A stretch of DNA of 64,000 nt, from the NCBI RefSeq assembly GCF_000308495.1, contig NZ_BAFU01000091.1:116827-180826 (forward strand), in the 5' to 3' direction. This DNA comes from Nocardia brevicatena NBRC 12119 (GTDB lineage Bacteria > Actinomycetota > Actinomycetes > Mycobacteriales > Mycobacteriaceae). The notes beneath the pieces were generated by a model, which saw only the letters and a list, made by a program, of their open reading frames with translations, was not told the origin of the DNA and made no database searches. Position 1 is the stretch's first letter. Every line of letters begins with the position of its first letter. A program made the position numbers and the translations under genes. Of the stretch, positions 9,529 through 15,750 are shown piece by piece.

Positions 9529-11472
9529 ATGCCCGAAGTGGAACGGCTCGCCTACGACGTCGTCGTCATCGGAGCCGGCGGTGCCGGACTGCGCGCGGTG
9601 ATCGAGGCGCGCGAACAAGGTCTGTCCGTCGCGGTGGTGTGCAAATCCCTGTTCGGCAAGGCACATACCGTGATGGCCGAGGGCGGCTGCGCGGCCTCGA
9701 TGGGCAATGCCAACGAGAAGGACAACTGGCAAACCCATTTCCGCGACACCATGCGCGGCGGGAAATTCCTGAACAACTGGCGGATGGCCGAACTGCACGC
9801 CCAGGAGGCACCGGACCGGGTGTGGGAGCTGGAAAGCTTCGGCGCCCTGTTCGACCGCACCCCCGACGGCCGGATCAGCCAGCGCAACTTCGGCGGGCAC
9901 ACCTATCCGCGGCTGGCGCACGTCGGCGACCGCACCGGCCTCGAGCTCATCCGGACCATGCAGCAGAAGATCGTCTCACTGCAACAGGAGGACCACGCCG
10001 AAACCGGTGACTACGAGGCGCGGATCAAGGTCTTCGCCGAATGCACGATCACCGAACTGCTCACCGACGGCGACCGGATCAGTGGCGCCTTCGGCTACTG
10101 GCGGGAATCCGGCCGGTTCATCCTGTTCGAGAGCCCGGCCGTGGTGCTCGCGACCGGCGGTATCGGCAAGTCCTACAAGGTCACGTCGAACTCGTGGGAG
10201 TACACCGGCGACGGTCACGCACTCGCCCTGCGCGCCGGGGCGACGCTGATCAACATGGAATTCCTGCAGTTCCATCCAACCGGTATGGTCTGGCCGCCCA
10301 GCGTGAAGGGCATCCTGGTCACCGAGGGCGTACGCGGTGACGGCGGGGTGTTGAAGAACACCGAGGGCAAGCGCTTCATGTTCAACTACATTCCCACCGT
10401 TTTCAAGGGCCAGTACGCCGAAACCGAGGAAGAGGCCGACCAGTGGCTGCGTGACAACGATTCCGCGCGCCGCACCCCCGACCTGCTACCCCGCGACGAG
10501 GTCGCGCGGGCGATCAACGAAGAGGTCAAAGCGGGCCGAGGCACCGAACACGGCGGGGTCTATCTCGATATCGCCTCCCGGCTGACCCCGGAGGAGATCA
10601 TTCGACGGCTGCCGTCGATGCACCACCAGTTCAAAGAGCTCGCGGACGTCGATATCACCAAAGAGCCGATGGAGGTCGGTCCCACCTGTCATTACGTCAT
10701 GGGCGGTATCGAGGTCGATCCCGATACCGGTGCGGCGAAGATGACCGGCCTGTTCGCCGCCGGGGAATGCTCCGGCGGTATGCACGGCTCCAACCGGCTC
10801 GGCGGTAATTCGCTGTCGGATCTGCTGGTGTTCGGTCGCCGGGCGGGACTGGGCGCGGCGTCCTACGTCACCGGGCTGAGCGCTCGGCCGAAGGTGTCCG
10901 AGGACGATATCGCCGCCGCGGCCGAAGCGGCCCTCGCACCGTTCAACCCTCCCTCCGACGGTGCCGGCGAGAACCCCTACTCCCTGCACACCGAGCTACA
11001 GCAGACGATGAACGATCTGGTCGGCATCATCCGCAAGGAAGCCGAGGTGCGCGAGGCGATCACCAAACTGGCCGAGCTGCGCGAACGGTACACCCGGGTC
11101 ACGGTGGAGGGGCATCGCCAGTTCAATCCGGGTTGGCATCTGGCCCTCGACCTGCGCAATATGCTGCTGGTCAGCGAATGCGTGGCGCAGGCGGCGCTCA
11201 TGCGCACCGAAAGCCGCGGCGGGCACACCCGCGACGACTACCCGGCGATGGACCCGAACTGGCGACACAAACTACTGGTGTGTGCGGTCGACCCCGCCGA
11301 CTCCGCGGACGCGATACCCGGGGTGACGGTCACGGTCGAGGAGCAGACGCCGATGCGGCCGGAGCTGCTTGCCCTGTTCGAACTGAGCGAGCTGGAAAAG
11401 TACTACACACCGGACGAACTCGCCGGGCATCCGGCGGCCGGGAGCGCCGCATTCAACACAGGAGAGGCGTAG
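9529..11472 (+). CDS. sdhA: Succinate dehydrogenase flavoprotein subunit
   Basis: A 647-aa catalytic subunit that oxidises succinate to fumarate. The N-terminal FAD fold is DVVVIGAGGAGLRAVIEA, and the covalent-flavin histidine is in KAHTVMAEGGCAAS near residue 45. Substrate-site motifs are EFLQFHPTGM and TEGVRGDGG near 245-270, and the C-terminal FAD region reads GLFAAGECSGGMHGSNRLGGNSLSD near 405. Length equals the mycobacterial Sdh1 flavoprotein (about 646 aa). The frame downstream, sdhB, starts 2 bp after its stop. GGAG lies 12 bases upstream of the ATG. Nothing in it is missing. Confidence 0.95.
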   Translation: MPEVERLAYDVVVIGAGGAGLRAVIEAREQGLSVAVVCKSLFGKAHTVMAEGGCAASMGNANEKDNWQTHFRDTMRGGKFLNNWRMAELHAQEAPDRVWELESFGALFDRTPDGRISQRNFGGHTYPRLAHVGDRTGLELIRTMQQKIVSLQQEDHAETGDYEARIKVFAECTITELLTDGDRISGAFGYWRESGRFILFESPAVVLATGGIGKSYKVTSNSWEYTGDGHALALRAGATLINMEFLQFHPTGMVWPPSVKGILVTEGVRGDGGVLKNTEGKRFMFNYIPTVFKGQYAETEEEADQWLRDNDSARRTPDLLPRDEVARAINEEVKAGRGTEHGGVYLDIASRLTPEEIIRRLPSMHHQFKELADVDITKEPMEVGPTCHYVMGGIEVDPDTGAAKMTGLFAAGECSGGMHGSNRLGGNSLSDLLVFGRRAGLGAASYVTGLSARPKVSEDDIAAAAEAALAPFNPPSDGAGENPYSLHTELQQTMNDLVGIIRKEAEVREAITKLAELRERYTRVTVEGHRQFNPGWHLALDLRNMLLVSECVAQAALMRTESRGGHTRDDYPAMDPNWRHKLLVCAVDPADSADAIPGVTVTVEEQTPMRPELLALFELSELEKYYTPDELAGHPAAGSAAFNTGEA

Positions 11473-11474
11473 CG

Positions 11475-12221
11475 ATGAGTTACGACGCCAAGTTCCGCGT
11501 CTGGCGCGGCGATGCAGACGGCGGGGAACTGCAGGACTTCACGGTGCCGGTGCACGAGGGCGAGGTGGTGCTCGACATCATCCACCGGCTACAGGCCACT
11601 CAGGCCCCCGATCTGGCGGTGCGCTGGAACTGCAAGGCGGGTAAATGCGGCTCGTGTTCGGCCGAGGTGAACGGTCGGCCACGGCTGCTGTGTATGACCC
11701 GGATGTCGACCTTCACCCAGGACGAGACTGTCACCGTGACGCCGATGCGCACCTTCCCGGTGATCCGTGACCTGGTGACCGATGTGTCGTTCAATTACGA
11801 AAAGGCCCGTGAGATACCGTCTTTCACGCCACCCGCGGATTTGAAACCCGGGGAATACCGAATGAAGCAGGTGGATGTGCAACGGTCTCAGGAGTTCCGT
11901 AAATGCATCGAATGCTTCCTCTGCCAGAACACCTGCCATGTGGTGCGCGACCACGAGGAGAACAAGCAGGCGTTCGCCGGGCCCCGCTATCTGATGCGGA
12001 TCGCGGAATTGGAAATGCATCCGCTCGACGTGGCGGATCGACGCGAACTCGCCCAGGAGGAACACGGGCTCGGCTACTGCAATATCACCAAATGCTGTAC
12101 AGAAGTCTGTCCGGAGAATATTCAGATCACCGATAACGCACTCATTCCGATGAAGGAACGCGTTGTCGACCGGAAGTACGACCCGCTGGTCTGGTTGGGA
12201 AATAAACTTTTCCGTCGCTGA
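11475..12221 (+). CDS. sdhB: Succinate dehydrogenase iron-sulfur subunit
   Basis: A 248-aa electron-transfer subunit. The ferredoxin-type 2Fe-2S site is WNCKAGKCGSCSAEV with a distal cysteine in RLLCMTRM (residues about 54-80). The 4Fe-4S and 3Fe-4S ligands are in CIECFLCQNTCHV near 143-155 and NITKCCTEVCPENI near 200-215. The ATG at 11475 follows GGAGAGG directly after the sdhA stop; a much longer frame in the same phase runs through the end of sdhA and is not used. Last gene of the sdhCAB operon, convergent with a small membrane protein gene. Confidence 0.95.
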   Translation: MSYDAKFRVWRGDADGGELQDFTVPVHEGEVVLDIIHRLQATQAPDLAVRWNCKAGKCGSCSAEVNGRPRLLCMTRMSTFTQDETVTVTPMRTFPVIRDLVTDVSFNYEKAREIPSFTPPADLKPGEYRMKQVDVQRSQEFRKCIECFLCQNTCHVVRDHEENKQAFAGPRYLMRIAELEMHPLDVADRRELAQEEHGLGYCNITKCCTEVCPENIQITDNALIPMKERVVDRKYDPLVWLGNKLFRR

Positions 12222-12255
12222 ACCGCGTAGATGATATCGGAGGCGGCGATGCGCC

Positions 12256-12453
12256 TCAGAGCATCGCCACCACGCCTTCGGCGACCAGCCATACCAACAC
12301 GCCGATGAACAATGCCGACATCACGGAGTTGGTGAGTACGAATACGCCCACCGCGGACACCGCGAAAAGCAGTCCGACGATGAGCCCTTCCAACCAATCG
12401 TTCGGCGCCGGCCTACGGTACCGAGGATGGGAATTTTTGATCCCACGGTCCAC
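12256..12453 (-). CDS. Small two-helix membrane protein
   Basis: About 65 aa from a GTG at 12453 (a longer frame reaches 12516). After a basic N-terminus ([12 protein letters not shown]) come two hydrophobic helices, LIVGLLFAVSAVGVFVLT and ALFIGVLVWLVAEGVVAML. No motif is recognisable. No strong ribosome binding site fixes the start. It ends 34 bp from the convergent sdhB stop, with a short GAGGCG/CGCCTC stem between. Probably real because of the clear membrane pattern, function unknown. Confidence 0.5.
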   Translation of the reverse strand: MDRGIKNSHPRYRRPAPNDWLEGLIVGLLFAVSAVGVFVLTNSVMSALFIGVLVWLVAEGVVAML

Positions 12454-12578
12454 AAGTTGTTGTCTACCCGTTATGTGAACGACCAAACCTGTGCACCGCG
12501 GGACGAGTCGGTGCACAGGAGGCGGTTATTGCGTTCGATCCTTCCGAATCGGATGACCGGGGTCGCGCGGATGCGCGG

Positions 12579-12809
12579 TCAAGACGATTCCGGACGGTCG
12601 AATTCTCCGTCTCGCACACCGGCGGTGAACGCGGCCCATTCTCCCGGGGTGAAGATCAGCACCGGGCCGTCGGGATCCTTGCCGTCGCGCATACCGACGT
12701 GACCATCGGCCAACACGGCGATCTCCACACTGTGCGTGCCCGGCTTGCCGTCGGCACGCAGCCAGGTCGCGCCGGACAGATCGATGTCGGTGCCGTTGTG
12801 CACACTCAT
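12579..12809 (-). CDS. DUF397 domain protein
   Basis: A 76-aa protein with the DUF397 pattern: LSGATWLRADGKPGTHSVEIAVLADGHVGMRDGKDP followed by VLIFTPGEWAAFTAGVRDGEFD. Such proteins are partners of XRE/DUF5753 regulators in actinobacteria and are often paired with them one-to-one. The ATG at 12809 overlaps the stop of the upstream regulator (ATGA), so the two are translationally coupled. A longer upstream frame lies inside the regulator and is not used. DUF397 proteins are thought to act as modulators or antagonists of the regulator; this is family knowledge, not shown here. Confidence 0.88.
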   Translation of the reverse strand: MSVHNGTDIDLSGATWLRADGKPGTHSVEIAVLADGHVGMRDGKDPDGPVLIFTPGEWAAFTAGVRDGEFDRPESS

Positions 12810-13675
12810 CCCACGTACTCCTTCGCCAGCTGCCGTAATAGCTGCCTGCTCTGTTGAACATCCAGCGCACAGCGCCGCAGGCATTCGTGTGCACGATCGT
12901 ACCGCCGCAGATCGGATGGGCTCTCCAGATAGAGATCACCGGTCAGGCCCGCCGTGTGCACCAGAGGCGGTTCCACCGCTCGTCCGGCTCGGTCGATCCC
13001 GAAATCGAGCACCGTGAACTGCCCGACGCCGATGCCGAGCGGTGCCCCGGCGGCGAACGGGAGGATCTGCACCGAAACATTGTCCCGGGTACCGAGATCG
13101 GCGAGATGGCGTAATTGTGCCACCATCGCCTTGGTGCCACCGACAACCCGCCGCAGCGCGGCCTCGCCGATCACCGCGTGGAGCCGCGCCGGCGAGGTTT
13201 TCCGGGTGATGAGCGCCTGGCGTTGCATTCGCTGCTGCACCCTGCGCTCTCGGTCCGTCTCGGATTCGTCGGTGTGGTGGGCCCGGGTTACCGCGCGGAG
13301 GTAGTCCGGGGTCTGCAACAGGCCGGGCACCAGTTCCGGCTGGTAGATCAGCAGCTCTTCGGCCGCCGCCTCCACGCTCGAGTACACATCGAAGTTCGCA
13401 GGGACCCCGCCGCCGAGGGCATGCCACCAGCTTTCGGCGGCGGTCTGTCGGGCCAGCACCATCAGGCCGTCGGCGAGTGGGTCGGGGATACCGTAGATCC
13501 GGCACAGTTCCTGGATATCGATGGTACGGATACGCTCCGCCTGTCCCTTTTCCAACCGCTGCAGGGTGCTCGCGCCCCATTCCATGAGCCGGGCAGCCTG
13601 GGCTATGGTCAACCCCGCCTGGGTACGCCAGTCCCGCAGATACCGCCCGAGTTGCCGCTTCGGCAGGCTGGTCAT
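12806..13675 (-). CDS. XRE-family regulator with DUF5753 domain
   Basis: A 289-aa DNA-binding protein. The helix-turn-helix is residues 7-60 (LGRYLRDWRTQAGLTIAQAARLMEWGASTLQRLEKG, read in parts), followed by the DUF5753 domain from about 100, with the hallmark LLIYQPELVPGLLQTPDYLRA. The ATG at 13675 is chosen because the domain begins seven residues later; a frame to 14053 gives a non-conserved extension. It forms a coupled pair with DUF397 downstream, the arrangement seen in WhiJ-type and related developmental regulators of streptomycetes. The target is unknown, but the divergent 476-bp region beside it is the natural place for autoregulation. Confidence 0.9.
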   Translation of the reverse strand: MTSLPKRQLGRYLRDWRTQAGLTIAQAARLMEWGASTLQRLEKGQAERIRTIDIQELCRIYGIPDPLADGLMVLARQTAAESWWHALGGGVPANFDVYSSVEAAAEELLIYQPELVPGLLQTPDYLRAVTRAHHTDESETDRERRVQQRMQRQALITRKTSPARLHAVIGEAALRRVVGGTKAMVAQLRHLADLGTRDNVSVQILPFAAGAPLGIGVGQFTVLDFGIDRAGRAVEPPLVHTAGLTGDLYLESPSDLRRYDRAHECLRRCALDVQQSRQLLRQLAKEYVG

Positions 13676-14151
13676 CGCAGCTCCCGCACCGCGTATGTCG
13701 GTTGGCGAATGCCGCTCTCCCACAACCGAGCCGGCCGAACTCACTGAACCTGCTGACACCGCACGCTCCGTTCTGCTCTCGGATGGCTGCCCGGTACGCC
13801 CGGGGCGGCCACGAACAGTCCCCGTCACATCGCCTGGGCAGAGGGTCCTTCGTCCACTATGGAGAATCCTGCACTCCGTACCGGATCTCGTGCTGGGAAT
13901 TCGCGCGAAAACTCGCGAGATTGTGCGAGTCTTACGCTGTGGTCGACAGATAATGGTGTGCTGGATGTCTGTTACGGCCGGAAACCCGCTACCGGCAACA
14001 GAAGACATCGCCGGCGAAAACCATTGGCCCCGGTAGCGCGCCAATGGCACCACGGCACATTACAGTCTGCATCACTGGAACCACCAGCCCCACAGGTAAC
14101 AGCTCACGACAGGAAACGCAGGACAGGTACCCCACGCGAAAGCGAGGAGTC
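13676..14151. other. Intergenic region between XRE gene and small-gene pair
   Basis: 476 bp holding promoters for the minus-strand regulator pair and the plus-strand small genes. The right half (13855-13975) is relatively AT-rich and contains repeats of TCGCGAG-like words (CGCGCGAAAACTCGCGAG at about 13902-13919). I see no gene in either strand; frames here lack ribosome binding sites and recognisable content. Confidence 0.4.
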
Positions 14152-14223
14152 ATGGCCGAAAACAAGGCGTCGTCGAAGACCCGACAGGGCCCGCGGTCGC
14201 GGGCGCAGAAGGAGGTCGCGTGA
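14152..14223 (+). CDS. 23-aa basic peptide
   Basis: ATG preceded by GCGAGGAGT encodes a 23-residue, lysine/arginine-rich peptide (MAENKASSKTRQ...AQKEVA). Its TGA overlaps the next ATG (TGATG). The strong ribosome binding site, a second ribosome binding site (GGAGG) within its last codons, and the overlap suggest a real, translated small gene or leader. Not recognised. Confidence 0.5.
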   Translation: MAENKASSKTRQGPRSRAQKEVA

Positions 14224-14426
14224 TGCAACTGACCAACCTGAACATGCACCTCGCCGCGTTGCTCGCCTGCGGAACCGATCCAGGTGTCATGACCCCTGAA
14301 CAAGCCCATGCGGCAATGCAGCTGCATCTGGACTGCACCGTCGACGAATGCCGGGTACGCCGCCGCGCGCGGGCAACCCTGGTGGAAAGCGGCAGATGCG
14401 TGCTGGACGACCGGGCGCTGCGCTAG
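14223..14426 (+). CDS. Small hypothetical protein with two cysteines and basic helix
   Basis: A 67-aa protein, MQLTNLNMHLAALLACG..., with GGAGG ribosome binding site inside the end of the preceding 23-aa gene. The middle TPEQAHAAMQLHLDC-TVDECRVRRRARATLVE looks like a folded helical unit with a CTVDEC cysteine pair and an arginine cluster. A GTG one codon upstream is an alternative start. It is convergent with the glycosylase gene, 10 bp from its end. Function unknown; the pattern recalls short actinobacterial regulators but I cannot name a family. Confidence 0.6.
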   Translation: MQLTNLNMHLAALLACGTDPGVMTPEQAHAAMQLHLDCTVDECRVRRRARATLVESGRCVLDDRALR

Positions 14427-14435
14427 CCGCTTCGC

Positions 14436-15383
14436 TCAGTGCCAACTGTGGTCGACCACCGGGATACGCGGGGCGAATTTCGGTTTGCGGGCCTGACCGC
14501 TGATCACAAGCAGCCGAACCGTCCGATAGCGGTGCGGCCGTATGGGTTCGAGATACTCGACCATCTCCGCGTCATCGATGGGCCGCCCGAGCAGCGACCA
14601 TCCGACAATGGTCGACAAGTGGAAATCACCCACGGACAGGGCGTCCGCGTCACCGAAGGCGCGCTGGGCGATCTCCGCGACCGTCCACTCACCGATTCCG
14701 GGAATACTCCGCAGCCGGCGAGACGCCTCGGCCGGCGGCAGGTCCGCTGTACGCTCGAGCGAATCGGCCACCCGGGCGGCGCGGACGATCGTCTGCCACC
14801 GCTGCGGTCCGACATTGGCCCGGTGATAGGTCCACGACGGTATCCGGCACCAGGTCTCGGCATCCGGCGGTAGACGCATACCGTCGGGCGCCGGGCCGGG
14901 CGCCGGGGTGCCGAAACGGCGCACCAGCGTCCGCCACGCCGCGCGGGCGGACGAGGTGTGTACCTTCTGTTCCAGTACCGTGGGCACCAGCGTCTCGAAA
15001 ACCAGTCCGGTCCGCACCATCCGCAGACCCGGATGGCGTCGATGTGCCTCGGCGATCTTGTCGTGGACGGGCACGAAACCGCTGGTGTCCTCGTCCACGC
15101 ACAGCATGCGATCGAGCCGACAGAGGAACTCCTCGGCCCCCTCGCCCCACGCATGCGCGGTGACCGCGGTCGGCCCCGCCTGGACAAGCCGATAGGTGAC
15201 CGGACCGGACGGCATCCGGGAGGCGCGCCAATGCGCGCCGTCCGGGGTCACCCGGTGGCAGGGGTCCCCGGTACCGCGCCGTAGCGGAGCAAGGGTATGC
15301 GCCAGATCGATCGGGACATCGGCCATCAGGGTCCGAGTCGCCCTGGGGCGGGGCGTGGCCGGCTTGGCGGTCCGATTGCGCAC
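14436..15383 (-). CDS. AlkA-like DNA-3-methyladenine glycosylase
   Basis: A helix-hairpin-helix glycosylase expected to remove alkylated purines from DNA. The HhH-GPD segment is LRSIPGIGEWTVAEIAQRAFG followed by the catalytic-aspartate region LSVGDFHLSTIVG, about 75 residues from the C-terminus. The preceding LVFETLVPTVLEQKVH is the usual family helix pair. The start is uncertain: a GTG at 15383 gives 315 aa, an ATG at 15326 (MADVPIDLAHTL) starts exactly at the domain, and the longest frame to 15497 adds an arginine-rich tail. No strong ribosome binding site helps. The gene stands alone, convergent with the small gene pair. Confidence 0.8.
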   Translation of the reverse strand: MRNRTAKPATPRPRATRTLMADVPIDLAHTLAPLRRGTGDPCHRVTPDGAHWRASRMPSGPVTYRLVQAGPTAVTAHAWGEGAEEFLCRLDRMLCVDEDTSGFVPVHDKIAEAHRRHPGLRMVRTGLVFETLVPTVLEQKVHTSSARAAWRTLVRRFGTPAPGPAPDGMRLPPDAETWCRIPSWTYHRANVGPQRWQTIVRAARVADSLERTADLPPAEASRRLRSIPGIGEWTVAEIAQRAFGDADALSVGDFHLSTIVGWSLLGRPIDDAEMVEYLEPIRPHRYRTVRLLVISGQARKPKFAPRIPVVDHSWH

Positions 15384-15491
15384 GGGCTCATTGTGCTCGC
15401 CGCGTTCGCCGGGTGGATACCGGCCCCGGCGGGTGCGGGGCCCCGCGCGCCGGCCCCTCGCCCGCGTAACCGGCCCGTTCCCGGCCTCCGT

Positions 15492-15555
15492 GGCCATTAC
15501 CGCAGGCCACGGCTATCCGTAACGGCCATTACCACAGGACACAGCTGCCCGTAAC
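15492..15555. repeat. 32-bp imperfect tandem duplication
   Basis: Two adjacent 32-bp copies (15492-15523 and 15524-15555), each beginning GGCCATTACC and ending CCGTAAC, differ at five positions. They lie in non-coding DNA between the glycosylase start and the small gene at 15627, so they could be repeated regulator sites for either. Confidence 0.75.
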
Positions 15556-15626
15556 AGGAGCGCGATCCGCATCGATATCCGCACCGAATGAGCAGACACC
15601 GGCTGTCACCACGACTGGAGGTTCGG

Positions 15627-15731
15627 ATGATCACCAACGCGCTCAACTGGTTGCTCGATGTCTGGGGCGGGCTCTCCGCCGGTAGCTCCGGCTACCATAT
15701 TCCGCCCGGCACCCTGCCGTTCGGCAGCTGA
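15627..15731 (+). CDS. 34-aa hydrophobic peptide gene
   Basis: ATG with GGAGG 7 bases upstream encodes MITNALNWLLDVWGGLSAG...TLPFGS, 34 residues with an amphipathic, tryptophan-containing start and a proline/glycine tail. An in-phase ATG at 15588 would add 13 arginine-rich residues but has no ribosome binding site. It ends 20 bp before the convergent oxidoreductase gene. Not recognised; it could be a small membrane-active peptide or leader. Confidence 0.45.
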   Translation: MITNALNWLLDVWGGLSAGSSGYHIPPGTLPFGS

Positions 15732-15750
15732 TCGGCCTGATCGCGGACGG

